Below, in pieces: positions 1 to 12,734 of a DNA stretch of 64,000 nt. Position 1 is the stretch's first letter, and each line of letters opens with the position of its first letter. The notes beneath the pieces are model-generated. The model saw nothing but the letters and a program-made list of their open reading frames with translations. It did not search any database and had not been told where the DNA came from. A program made the position numbers and the translations under genes. The stretch is from Ricinus communis (lineage: Eukaryota > Streptophyta > Magnoliopsida > Malpighiales > Euphorbiaceae). The stretch lies in assembly GCF_019578655.1 (NCBI RefSeq), contig NC_063264.1:24265688-24329687 (forward strand), written 5' to 3'.

Positions 1-85
1 CCTAAAAAAAAAAAATTGAGACTGTTAGTCTCGAGAGTGAATTAAAACAAATAGTTCTGTAACTAATGCAGTCTCCTCAATAAAA
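1..85 (-). mobile_element. Edge fragment of the gypsy LTR family
   Basis: Read on the minus strand, this stretch matches an internal part of the long gypsy LTR found twice more in the window (near 31850-31910 and 41340-41395). The shared core is the palindrome-like CACTCTCGAGACT followed by AGTCTCAATTT. The fragment appears cut by the window edge, so more LTR probably lies upstream. The inner boundary near 85 is approximate because the sequence decays into A/T. Confidence 0.55.
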
Positions 86-2269
86 TAATATTTATTAACT
101 TAATATATAATGCTATTATATATCAAATACGAGTCACACTATAAGTCTTAAAATGTATAAAATTCATGTAATTTTTTTTCGATCTAGTTTATCTATTCAG
201 ACTAGATAACTTTCTCAATGAATTATGTACTAAAAAAATATGAGTAAATATTAATAAAAAATATTAATTATTTTATTTGTAATTAAATAATTATTAAATT
301 TTAATTTTTTAACATCAATAAATTTTTCCCATACAATTAGATGATGTTTTCTTTGAAAATAAGTTTCTAAAAATTAATTTCTCTAAATTCATGTTTGATT
401 ATACTATGTTTATAGAAAAGAAAATTGTGACTTTGTCCGAGGGACAAAGAAAATATATTAGTTTTAGGATTTGTAATAATATTTATATGTCCGATTTGCT
501 TCAGGAAAACCTGTGTTACTAAATTCAAAATTTAATATTCATATAATTATAAATTAAAAATTTGAAATCTTTTTATTATAAATGTAAAAATTGGTTGACT
601 ATACATATAATTTATTCAAAATAAATTGGTAAAATGGCAACCAAAGTATGCATAGTTTATTATTCTTTTAACAAACTAATAAAACTTACATAAAAAAAAT
701 TTTAACTTGGAAATGTGATATTTTTTTGTTTTTTAATTTTTAGTTTGATGGGATTTAGAGTCTGACGCTTGCTTCTAGAATAGTTACACCTTACTACTAG
801 GCAGAGTTTTCTTATTGATTTCCAAGATTGATTACTGTTTAAAAATAGTAACACTAACTATTAATCTCAGATTTAATTAGTACTGCTGTTGTCTCTAGCA
901 ATACAAGGTAATGGAGTTCAAACCCAATTGGAAAATGTCAGTAATAATAATAATAAAAGGCTACCAGATTGTGTGAATGAAGAAAAGATAGATATTTACA
1001 GTAGAATGAAGAGAAGATAACTCTCAATTTGGTCCAATATGATTCACTGAACATAAGAAGGATTGTAATTAATTATAATGCCATACAGTTCAAGAAATAA
1101 TCAACAGGAGCAAGGCAAGTGACAAGAACAAATTATTATATGGATATAATCCGTCATATCATTTAAATACCGATAATTACCGATCGGTATTTAAATTACC
1201 GCATCAATTATCGGTAAGTCATTATTTTTTATTCTATTTATAATTTTTGAAATAAATTTATATTTTTAAAAAAAAATAGAGTTTTATCATTTTTTTTAAT
1301 TTGAGCGAGATGTTCTCATTTTATCAGTTTAATTTTTAAATAATATGGTGGATCGCCTCTATATCGAGCATTACTTATTATTTAATACCATGGGAGTTGC
1401 AAAGTTAAAATTAGACTATTAACAGAACATATAGCAATGAAATGAAATGAAATAACTAAATTGCAAAATCTCCAACAAAATGGGGTTGCTATTTTTGTTA
1501 TGTTCAGTGCTTGAATATCATCTAGCTTTGGCAAGAAGATAGACAGAAACGTAATTCCATAAAGTTCCATATACAGTAGACAAAGGAAACTTGAAGGAGT
1601 AGCCATCAGACAAAGATTAAGCTCAAAAATGCAATTTTGCATGTTGTATGATCAAAATGCAAGGAGGATCTAGTTTTGCAAGTACAGCCCATTAAGGTTC
1701 CCAAGGCATAGCTGCAATTCTGAATGCTGTAGAATAGCTTTTCTCTTCATAGTAAATTAATAGATGACAAAGCTGGCAAATACCCATAAATATGTTGTCA
1801 TTTGTTGAATACAGATTGGTGAATTCTATGGCTGATTTGGAGTTGCAATTTGAAGAGTATCATCCAAACTTTGATGCAAAATAAAGTCAAAGTGTGTATA
1901 TTGTTTGAGAAGTATTTGCCCCCTAGCCCACTAGTATTTGCTGGCATATTGTAAAAGGTCAGATTATAAGAGTATTTTAACCTGTCCATAAAATTATTGT
2001 TAGCTTGTTATCAAAGAATACTAGGTTAGTTAATCAACTCTTAAATTGATCAGAATTCCTAGACAGCCACCCTTTTAAATAAATTCCAAAAACTAGCATA
2101 CATAATACTGAAATACATATTGATCTTTTTAACTTTTTTGATCGATTTATTTTATTGGGTATCTGAAATTTTACTTTATTCTATTACGCCCTTATACTTT
2201 TATTTTTATTTACTTTATTGAGTTCTTATAAGGACTATTATATTATAAGAATTTAATAAAATAAATTAA
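86..2269. other. AT-rich intergenic, no gene seen
   Basis: No recognisable coding region. Short open frames near 1382-1642 and 1798-1989 (-) have no family motif. A small inverted repeat built on ACCGATAATT/AATTATCGGT sits near 1170-1217. Confidence 0.5.
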
Positions 2270-3230
2270 AAATTAAAAAATGCTAGCAACACTCTCTCTT
2301 GGACATTCTTTTAGATAATTGTTCTCCTATTTATTTATTTTATCCAACTTTTCAATCTAATGACTTGCTATTTATTTAACAAATTAAACTAGTTTTATAT
2401 TTTTTTTCTACAACTTTACTTATTAATAATTAATTTTAAAAATATTTTATTATGTGAATAATAATATTTTTATTTTAAAAATTAATAAAAATATTTTATA
2501 TTTTTTTAAAAATATAAAATTAATTTAACTTGTTAAATAGATAACAAGTTATTAGATTGAAAATGTTAGATAAAATAAACCAATAAGAAAGTAATTGTCT
2601 AAGAGCATGTCCAATGTACTTTTTATATACCAAACTCATTATTTTAAAGAGTTATTCTTTTCTTTTTAGTATACATATATTTAGAACGTGTCTGGTAGAA
2701 TTCTTATAGGTAGCAAAACACTCCCTCAAGAGTTTTTACGCAGCTGCATACCTAATGCTCAAACTCGAGACCTTAGTTAAGCTAGAAGAAACTCTTATCA
2801 TCTCATCTATGCGCTCTTGAATCTTATTCCTATGCACTCTTTATTCTTTAGATATAAAATAGAAAGTGAATTTGGCTCTCTACATATGGAGAGCCAAACT
2901 TCACTCTTTGCTCTATATTTAATAAATGCACTATAAATTTTTTCATGCGTTTAATTTATTTTGATATTTATTCTTCTTGTTTTTCTATTGGTAAAAATTA
3001 AAAAAATAAAAATTAACTTAATACTATTAACTTTTATGGAAATAAAAGAAAAATAAAAAAATATATAAAAAGTCTACTGGACTAAAATAAAAATATTTAT
3101 TTTTTATATTTGAATATTTCTTAAGATATTCTTTACCACAAAAGTTATACTTTTTAAAATAAAGAGGACTATTGGGAGTTCTCTAATAGAGTGTTCAAAA
3201 GAGGATGTTGCTAGCATTTTTCTAAAAATT
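2270..3230. mobile_element. Nested foldback/MITE cluster
   Basis: Outer ends are inverted copies: AATGCTAGCAACA followed by a CTCT-rich stretch at about 2278, and its reverse complement ending at about 3225. Inside, 2300-2400 pairs with 2510-2605 as a diverged inverted repeat of about 90 bp, and 2598-2660 pairs loosely with 3130-3195. A further hairpin is centred near 2885 (GAATTTGGCTCTC / GAGAGCCAAACTTC). A 130-bp block at 2688-2818 recurs in inverted orientation at 21546-21668. The picture is two or three non-autonomous DNA elements inserted in one another. Exact ends and target duplications were not resolved. Confidence 0.6.
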
Positions 3231-4240
3231 ATAAAATAAATTTGAAAAATCTAAGAGTTTAAAAATTATATTTTGTCAATTTTTATTAGTTTGGAAATCA
3301 AATGGTGTCACGAGTCGTTTTTCACACCATAGTAAATTCATATTTTCAGTCAAAGATAAACCATCAATGCTCAAAATAAAGAATTTATACAAAGAAATCT
3401 ATCTATTATGTTCATAAATTAAAGAAGGGATTACTGATTGTGTATTATTTATATCAATATTCTAAGAATTTCGATGTTCTCAACATAAACCATTCTAGTA
3501 ACTCTGCAGGTGAACATGAACCATTATGGAAATTCTAGAAATAAGAGGAAAGAAGGAACTCAAACATGAAATGAACCATGATATATATGAACCTAAGAAA
3601 ATCAATTAGTGACATGAAAATTTAAACTACAAACTCATGCTCCATTATCGACAAGATTGTAAAAAATGGATTATGAATGTGTACCAAAGAATATGAATTT
3701 GAAAAATGTAAACTTAGTCTGATAATCTGAGACAGAATTATATGTAACCATGTCGCATGATTACGTCAAGCTGAAAAAGATGAAATAAATGTCAATAGAA
3801 ATAAAATAAATCCCGATTTTTTATTAGGAGAGTCTTATGGTAATAACTTTCTGATTCGAAGAGAAAGTTTATGGAGATATTTGTTAACGTTTATGGAAAT
3901 ATTAATAAGGAAAAAAAAAAAAAAAAGAAACAGTGCCCAAAGAAATTCATGAAAGAGATGACAATGGTTATAGAGGTCATCGGTGGTCGGCCAGAATCTA
4001 ATAATTCCCGGCTTCATCTTCTTGTTCAGTTTAATATTAATGTTATTCATATAATAAACTCAAAACAATTAAGATAAAAAAAGAATGATGAAATCTAAGG
4101 GCTGAGAGTTGTTCACGGCATTGTAACTAAGGTTGCCGTAAAAACACTCCACTTCTCAGATCAAACGTAAATTTTACGGTATCTTTAGCCATTTCCGGCG
4201 GCGTAGTCACAGGCCGTCAAACTTTTCCAAATCACCATGC
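3231..4240. other. Intergenic upstream of the NAC gene
   Basis: A/T-rich and without a supported gene. Short overlapping open frames on both strands at 3835-4077 have no recognisable motif and include a poly-A/poly-K run, so they are treated as chance. Composition becomes more balanced from about 4090 toward the NAC promoter. Confidence 0.4.
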
Positions 4241-4245
4241 TATCA

Positions 4246-4295
4246 CACTCTCTCTCTTCTCTCTCTCGTTGACCTCTATCATATACATATAAAAG
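4246..4295 (+). promoter_or_regulatory. Putative NAC core promoter (CT tract, W-box core, TATA box)
   Basis: A CT-rich tract at 4246-4268 is followed by a W-box-like TTGACC at 4269-4274 and a TATA-like CATATAAAAG at 4286-4295. The TATA lies about 80-90 bases upstream of the ATG, leaving room for a short leader. CT tracts next to TATA boxes are common in plant promoters. No transcript evidence is available, so the start site is inferred. Confidence 0.5.
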
Positions 4296-4375
4296 AGACA
4301 CCACCTTGTAGAAAACGAAACTGCCATTTCTGCACTGAAAAGGAGCAAATACACTGATCGTTCATTCAATTATTT

Positions 4376-5630
4376 ATGGTAATGGGATCATCCACTGGTG
4401 GTGGTGGTGGTGGTGGTGGTGGGGCTGGTGGTGTGCCGCCAGGGTTTAGGTTCCACCCAACAGACGAAGAACTGCTTCATTACTACTTGAAAAAGAAGGT
4501 TTCGTTTCAAAAGTTTGATATGGAAGTCATTAGAGAAGTCGACTTGAATAAGATGGAGCCCTGGGAGTTACAAGGTATATATTCATATAAGAATTTGTGT
4601 ATATTATATACTTAATTTCACAGATTATGCAGCTATCTTTTGATTCTTTATTATTTTGTTAACCACAAAATGAATTGTATGAGCTTAATTAATATATAAA
4701 AGTAATTAATAACTGTATTTGCCTGCTTAAAGATGATAATTATTAGATTTAAGGACAAATATGATTCCAGTACATGCATATATAGTTTCAATCTTTTAAT
4801 TATAAAATATTTGTAAAAATAATTATGTGAACTTTATTTAAGAAAAGGTCTAATGGTAAACTATGTAATTTTTGGTAATTTTGCCCGATTTTTTAAATTT
4901 TTTAGCAAAAATAAATTGAATTATAAAATTATTTTCATTGGTTTTAATTCAACAAAAGAACAATAAGAACAATTAATATTTTGAGCAATATTAAGAGTAT
5001 TTTTTTATATCTACTTGGTATTTTTCTTTAATAATACCATAAATATACACGGATTAGAGAAAATACGTAGTTTTCCATGAAATTATGGTGATTTGTAATA
5101 CGTGCTAATCTATTTAAACCATTCAAGCACACTTTTTACAATATGTATCACTTATGTATCACTCATATATCAGTTTAATGTATAAATCAGGATATACACT
5201 TAAAATAGGTAAGAAATTTTGTTGGATGAAAACTCAATCTTAGTTGATAAAACATAGAACATTAGAGAATATCTTGTCTTTTGCTTGAATAAAAGGGTCC
5301 TTTTGTCAAAACTGCTACTATAATGAATTGATTGATAATGTCCACAGAGAGATGTAGAATCGGATCGACTCCACAAAATGAATGGTACTTTTTCAGCCAT
5401 AAGGACAGAAAGTATCCAACAGGATCAAGGACCAACAGAGCGACAAATGCTGGATTTTGGAAGGCAACAGGGAGAGATAAGTGCATTAGGAACAATTACA
5501 AGAAGATTGGTATGAGGAAAACTCTTGTCTTCTATAGAGGAAGAGCTCCTCATGGCCAGAAGACTGACTGGATCATGCATGAGTACCGCCTTGAGGATGG
5601 TGATGATGTTAATGGAAACTCCAATGTAAG

Positions 5631-5675
<45 letters not shown>

Positions 5676-6674
5676 ATGTTAAACATACATGCTTGCACAG
5701 ATACAATGCGAATATGAGTCAATTTGTTATGATATGACTATTATTAAGTAGTCTAGTTTTGCTTTTCTTCTCGCATCTAGTCCTCGACGTACTTAATTCA
5801 CCTACTAGCTAAATGCATATCGCAATTTAGGTATAATTTTCATTTGTAAATGAAGTTGAAGAAAAAAAAAAATACATGTCTATATGATAAGAAAGACAAC
5901 GAAAGTTGTCTTAATCAGAAGTAGAATATATTTACAAAATTTTGTTACATACTGAAAGTAAAGGATATAGTTGAGTAAAGGATCATAACTTTTTGGTATT
6001 AGGCCTTGATGATAAACATTTCATATTTTTGTATGCATGTGTAGGAGGATGGCTGGGTGGTATGTAGGGTATTCAAGAAGAAGAATCTATTCAAAGTTGG
6101 AAATGAAGCAACAACAAGCATCAACTCATCTGATCATCAACACCTCAACAGCAACAGCAACAACCCATCAATCACCATTCAACCTCGCAGTTTCATGCAC
6201 AGGGACAGCCAGTTATTACTACGTGATCAGCTACCATTTGAACTGAACAAACCTGAACTTGCACTTCATCACTACCCCCACAACATGGCTACATCTCAGT
6301 ATTCTCTTTTCCAAGTACAGACCCTAATGCCAACACAAACCAAGCCAGTAGGGTATGACCAATACCCGAACCCAGCTAGGGATTGCGAGAGTGGCAGTGA
6401 AAGTCTTAGATATGATCAGGCAGGTCTAGACGTGGGCAGCTGTGAACCCACCCATCATCATCATCAACAACAAATGGGTATAGGAAGAGATGAGGGAGGT
6501 GCTGGGTTGAATGACCAGTGGGCTATGCTTGATCGGATTGTTACTCCCCACATTGGGGAGGATGATTCTTCTAAAGGCGTCAGGTTTGAGGATGCAAATG
6601 CTTCATCAGTTAACCCTATTAATCACCTCTCTTTGCGTGGGGAGATGATGGATTTTTGGGGCTATGGGAAATAA
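4376..6674 (+). CDS. NAC-domain transcription factor, BEARSKIN/SOMBRERO type
   Basis: A plant-specific DNA-binding factor acting in the nucleus. Three exons join in frame: 4376-4574, 5348-5625 and 6045-6674, with GT-AG introns, giving 368 residues. All five NAC subdomains are visible: A ([14 protein letters not shown], about residues 21-34), B ([15 protein letters not shown]), C ([17 protein letters not shown] and [12 protein letters not shown]), D ([28 protein letters not shown]) and E ([14 protein letters not shown]). The intron pattern, cutting inside LQ|ER and before EDGW, is normal for the family. The subdomain wording best recalls Arabidopsis BRN1/BRN2 (ANAC015/ANAC070) and SMB, which control root-cap maturation and cell release. 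That subgroup is inferred and close NAC clades are possible. The C-terminal part is Gln/His-rich and ends in FWGYGK. An in-frame ATG at 4382 gives MGSS, the usual start of this clade, so translation may begin there (366 residues). A poly-Gly run at residues 8-16 comes from a GGT repeat. Confidence 0.9.
5634..5672 (+). repeat. (CT)n microsatellite in NAC intron 2
   Basis: An uninterrupted CT tract of about 19 units starts eight bases after the first base of the intron 2 donor (GTAAG at 5626). Its length is probably polymorphic, and it lies close enough to the donor to be a possible modifier of splicing. Confidence 0.9.
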
Positions 6675-8959
6675 TTCATGCTTCTAAAAGTTCTCTTTTC
6701 ACTATTTTTTTTCAACTCCCATTTTTATATAAACTAAGAATTCATATTGAAGATGAACATATAAGCTACAAAAAAGTAAACCATATATATATCTAAATCA
6801 TGTTATTTTATATTTTATTTTATTTCTCTGAAAAACAAATTGTGAAATGATATCTTTTAAATTGTACATTGAAACTTAATTAATTGTCAGATTAGTTAAG
6901 GTCATTAATTTCTGCTATGGTGGCATTGATTCGATGTTAATTAAACAATTATATTTGGACGATTAATTAGCATATGATCAAATTTAGTCGCTAAGTTTAG
7001 GATCTAGTTTTATTTCAGTAACAAAATTTTAATTTATTTTATTTTGATTTATTTAATTTTAATTTTAATTACATTTTAATTATTTAGCCAATAACAAATT
7101 GACATGCTGCATTTATCTCTTAATTATTCTTTTTCTGTTAGTTATTTTTTCTAACTCTTAGGAAATGTGCCTTCAGTCAATTCATATATTTTTGAACAGG
7201 CATCCTCAAAGTTCTGATGGGCTAACACCCAGTTTACATTACAAAGTGCATAGCAGACTTAGCAGCTAGTTTATATCTTGGATTATTTATTTATAAAAAT
7301 ACCCCTTTTATAACCCAATAACATTTTTATCTAGAAAAAATATTACAAAAATCTCTTTTTTACGTAAAAGAATTTGTAATAGTACGCTATTTTTTTTAAA
7401 TGTCAATTTGTGATTTAAGCCGTCCTTTTACATCCAATAGAAATAAAATTATAAAAATGTGACATGATTAGTGAATTTTTTTAGATTTACAAATATTTTT
7501 TTTTTAATTTTTATTTTAGAATCTATATTATGATATAAGTCTAATTAATTTCTCCATTTATTAAATATATATTTTACATCAATTAATTAATTAATATAAA
7601 TGCTTTCTCCAAAAATTATTATAAATTTAAAATTTTACGCTACGACTATGACACTTTTCAAAAAATTTATCTCTACAAGTTAAAGTTTGAAACCTGTTTC
7701 ATTCATTTTATACTATATAGTTGGAATTATTTGTAGTTTGTGTTGGATATTTTTTGAACTAATGTGACGGTAAACAAAATTTCTTCATTATTTTGTCATT
7801 CTTTAGACCTATCTAAACATTCCACTTTACTTGATATTTTGAGTATAGCTTAATTTGAGAAATTTATAAAATTGAAAATTTTATAAAATTAATAAAAATT
7901 TGTACTTCTAAAAATACGAGCTCATAGAAGTTCCCTGCTAATTTCCTTTTGTAATAATACTATATTACTATAGATTTTTCAATTTATGAAGAAATTTGAA
8001 AAAGAAATCGATGAATATTACTGTAAGGTGTGAGTTTCTTTTTTAATACTATACATATATTTTTTCTATTTTATGGATTTATAGATTTTTTATCTTTTAT
8101 AAGGAAAAAAGATATTTGCTCAATTATTATTTTATGGATTTAGTTTTTAAGTTAAATTAAGAATTTTAATTTAAAACCACTACATATTGAAATATATAAT
8201 TAAATATTTAAGTTGTGTTTATATTATAAAATAGATTTTTAAATTTAATAAATTATTATTTTTATTTATTAAAAGTAACTCTCACTCTCTCAACTAAGAG
8301 AGAAATTGAACTAAAAAATCAAAGTCTTGGGCTAATTTGAACAAAAAGATCAAATGGAGTGAATTGATCTTTATTAAAAAGTTCAAGAACCTTATTCCTA
8401 ACTATTATACTTATATATGCTTCAACAGTAGACTCTCCATAATAATTAATACATTTATCCTTATTATAGGTATAAATTTAATGCCATTGTAGAGGACGAT
8501 ATATGTTTAACAATGTTCCTTATATTTAGACGAGCGATAACTCATTGAATTGGTTTACCAGCAAATATTTTAGCTCAAGGTTGTAAAGACAAGTTTCCAT
8601 TGCTGCCATTGATGAGTATAATATTTGGCATCCAATTTTTTTTTCAAGTTGTTAATAATTGAGTAAGGATCCATATAAATTGTCATTTAAAGTGACCCAT
8701 ACTTTTAAAGACGAAACCCTATCATAGTTGTCTATTACTAATGCAAGGAGTACCCCTATTGGTAATTCACTACTTCGAATACCATTTACAGTAAATAAGG
8801 GTAGAAAAGTTCATCGTGCTCTTAATTTTTGTGAGGATAAAGATAGTCAAATTGATGATGACAAGATATCTATATAATGATGTTGGGTGAAGGAATACAT
8901 CATGATCTTTTCCAGATCTTTTCTCCAGAGACTCACCGGAAAAAAAGAGATATGCGGGA
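6675..8959. other. AT-rich region downstream of the NAC gene
   Basis: No gene recognised. The first few hundred bases presumably include the NAC 3' UTR; no strong AATAAA signal is obvious. The segment near 6985-7110 resembles one arm of the foldback at 36353-36640. A less A/T-rich patch at about 8480-8900 has no frame or motif that I recognise. Confidence 0.4.
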
Positions 8960-10574
8960 TAGGGCTGAGCACGGATCGGTCCAATTCAGTTATTTATAAA
9001 TCACCAGTATCATACCAAACCTCGGTTATTTTAAAATTGAAGGTACCAGTACCATACCAAACATAAAAGAATCCAATACCGTATTGTACCAATTTTACGG
9101 TTCAATACAGTTCGGTTCGGTGCTATTTTCAGTTCTAAAAAATTTTAAAAATATAACTTTAATCTCATCTTTAATCAAATATATTTAGAGAAAATATGAT
9201 TACCAACCTAAAAAAAAATAGCATGAAAATCTAAATTAAAATTGCAATCACATTCTTGAACAACCTGTTTCGCAATTCAGTCACTTGCAAATACAATAAT
9301 TCATTTAATATTCAAATACAAACCATTAAAATATATATTACTGCAAGCATAAAAATATTTTACAGATGGCAATCATTAAAATAAATAAATTTATAAACTT
9401 TATGTAGTACTAAAATACATGTCCAAAATTAGCAAAGCAATGTTATTACCTCCCCTCAAAATTAGCACTCCACATTTAATCTTGGCATAAGGGACTCACC
9501 AATCTCAGGATCTTGAATAATTCCTACAATAAAAGTAAAAAATTACGTCAATAAGACTTAACAGCATCAACAATAAACAAATATATGTAAGAAGTAAAGA
9601 AATTTCACCTCTTTCAATATCCTCTATTGATTCTTCTAGTTGGATAGGTTTATTTGAACTTATAAACTAATCTTTACAATAAATGAGGACCTCCGCTGTT
9701 GTAGGAAGTAAAGAACTTCTATATTGTTAAAAGATGTTTTGACAATTTTTTCTCAAGTTTTGTTTGATCATTTTCAAAAAAAAAATTAAATTTATAAAAT
9801 ATAATTTAATATATTTTTTTATATTTTAATATTAATTTATAATAGTTTAAAAGTTAATAAATTAATTATTTCTAAATATTTAATTTTTAAGTTTTATTAG
9901 TATAATAATATAAAAATTATTTTTAAAATAATTATTTCTTAATTTTAATATTTATATAAATTAATACTTTTAGTATAATTAATATTATTATTCTTAAAAT
10001 AAAAATATTATATAATTAAAAATTAATTTATTAATAAATATAGTGTAAATAATATTATATTTATATAATAATATCTTTTATAATTTTTACTAATTTATAT
10101 AACTTTTTATTAAATTATGTATACTAGATTACTAGTATCAATATACTATGTGACATTAATATATATAACTTATATTTTGTATAGAGTATAAAGTATATTA
10201 TAATAATATGTATTATTTTTTATATTTCGATAACAATTGCTTGAATTATATAAATGATAAATATGAAATAATTTTTTATAGAGTATATGTATTATTTTTT
10301 TTAATATATGTATTTTTTATATAATATAAATAATTATTTATAAATATATGTAAAAATTCGGTTCTACGGTTTGGTCCGGTCAAGTACAAGACGGATCGGT
10401 TCTGGTACGGTTATGGTACGGTTTTTACTAAAGAACCAGTACCATACCGTAATAGTAAAAAAATTCGGATCGGTTCAATTTGGTTATAAAATTTTTTAGT
10501 TTTTTCGGTTCTCGTACTTTTCGATATGGTTATTTGGTTCGGGCGGGAATCACCGAGATCCATGCTCAGCCTTA
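8960..10574. mobile_element. Non-autonomous hAT-like DNA transposon (1.6 kb)
   Basis: The ends are inverted copies: TAGGGCTGAGCACGGATC on the left and, on the opposite strand, TAAGGCTGAGCATGGATC on the right. Both sub-terminal regions are dense in short CGGTTCGG, GGTACC-like and ACCAGTACCATACC motifs in both orientations, as in many hAT-type elements. The interior is almost pure A/T with no transposase frame, so the copy is non-autonomous. Flanking 8-bp duplications could not be matched, so hAT membership is inference. Confidence 0.65.
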
Positions 10575-12734
10575 TAACATAATACCAAACTAACTATTTG
10601 TTGGCTGTAAAAATGTCATGATTTGTTTTATTTTTTAGGAGTATTTCATCATCTGCAACAAAGCACAATGGTTAAGGTTATATTATAGAAAATACATAAT
10701 TGCTCAATTAGAAAAATAATTTAACACTACAATTGGTAGTGATAAGTATACTAATTACAGTATATTATTTCCTATACCTTTCTTTTCTCTTTTTTTGTTT
10801 TGCAGTATGCTCGTTGGGAAGCATTTTCTAATGCTCTACTCTATTATTTCTTACGTTGCTACGTGATAAGATCTGGAATAATTTTTGAAAGATTACATGT
10901 TTTTCAAAATAATATATATATTAAATATTTGAAGTTATTATAATATAATTAATAATTTACAATACTAAATTTGATTATATTTGTAATTTGATCTACAATA
11001 TCGTATGAATGATCTATCTAGTAAAATAATATATTTCGATGAATTGTTTTATCAAAGGAAAATTAGGACTAGAAAAGAAAACTAAATATGTAAATATAAT
11101 TACATAATTTAATTCAATCATATTACTCTGATTTCATAATTATGCGGTAATCTCAAAGATTATGCAAAATCGAATCCCATAATTATGCTAAGTTCTATTT
11201 ATAATCAATATTAAAAATAAAAAATATTAAATATCTCATCTCTTTTTGTCATATCTCTTGCCTACATGATATGACATCTAATACTGTTACAAAACTATCC
11301 ATTGATTGTAAAATATTAAAAGATAATATTGTAAAAGTATTAGATGTCATATTATTAGAGAACTTTCAAGAATAAACATTAAGAACTCTTTTTCAATTGC
11401 GGATCCCTAAGATACTAACTTCAAAATCCAAAAGACAATCCTGTTTCTAGGCCTAAGAAAGCTAAAATCAAGTATCTTAGAATGAACAAGAGAATTAGAA
11501 TCTTAAGAAAGCTAAGTTCTTAAAATCTCATCCTTTGAAACACTCCACAAAGAAGTTGTTCAACATTCTTTGAATGTTTTTTAAGCATGTATTCTTTCAA
11601 GGAGCAAGAATAAAGCATAACAAATTTTAAGGTAAAAATACCAATTATCATTCAAAATCAACTTCTTAAAAATGAAATTTATACTAGCCTTATAAATGCA
11701 CTAGAAAACTCTAGTTCTAAGCTTATAAGGATTTACATCTCATCTAGGATATAGATAACCTTTCTAATACAAAGTAATGACTAAAACAAAGTCCTAATTA
11801 GGGTAAATACATATATGATCGCCCATATTAAACCATAAAACTCTAATTTACTTAAGTCATGCATATAGGCCTCATAACATAAGCCAGCTTGGACTCGAAA
11901 TTTTAGTATATTTTGATTCAACTTCTTTTGTCCATTTAAGCTCAAATAAAAGATTAAGTAAGCCCATTAAACACTTGGACTTGTAGTACATTAAGTTGAG
12001 TTGGGCTTTCACTTAGAGTAAAAATCTTAACTCGTAATTTTTCTTAAGCCGAATTTACAAAGCCTAGTACATATGGAATTAAGGCTTGTTAATACTTATC
12101 AGATCTTGATCTGGTTATTGGGTCTTGAGACAATTGTATTAGATCTTGGCCCCAATAGTTTGATTTTGATCTTGGACTTCTAGCCTTGGTTGAACTCCTC
12201 CATACTCTTGCTTATCTTTATGAAATCCATGTGATGATTATTGGTCCATATCACATATGAAATAGGCAAGAGGTGGGACAAAAAAGGTGGGCTATGTAGC
12301 ATTACTCATTAAAAATATGGGTATGTTTCATATAAGGAATGAAGTCTAAACCTTGTCATTTGAGTTTAATTTAGCAACTTTTAAAATTTACAAATATTTT
12401 AACTTAAATCTTTGTATATTTAGCTCAAATTAATCATATTTTTAACAAAATAAAAAGGAGAATCGATAAAAAAAATCAAATTATTAATCTTTATATTAAA
12501 TTAAATTAAAAAAATATATAGATATTTTAAATAAAATAATTAAAAAATAAATATTGTCTTTTATTAGTGTTCTTATTGTTTTATTCTAATAAAGACAATG
12601 ATAATGAAGGATATGACTATGGTGGTGATGCTAAACGCAATGAGAGAGGTAGAGGTGAGGGCAATTGCGACAGCAATAATGGTGGTAAGAGCCACTAATT
12701 GTTTAATTACACTAATTGTATTAGAAGTAGAGAT
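10575..12734. other. Intergenic with degraded repeat-like sequence
   Basis: No gene supported. From about 11380 to 12260 the sequence is less A/T-rich and reads like a degenerate LTR or retroelement leader (no open frame, many short direct motifs), but I could not place termini. Open frames at 12573-12833 on both strands are low-complexity and overlap the border of the next element. Confidence 0.35.
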
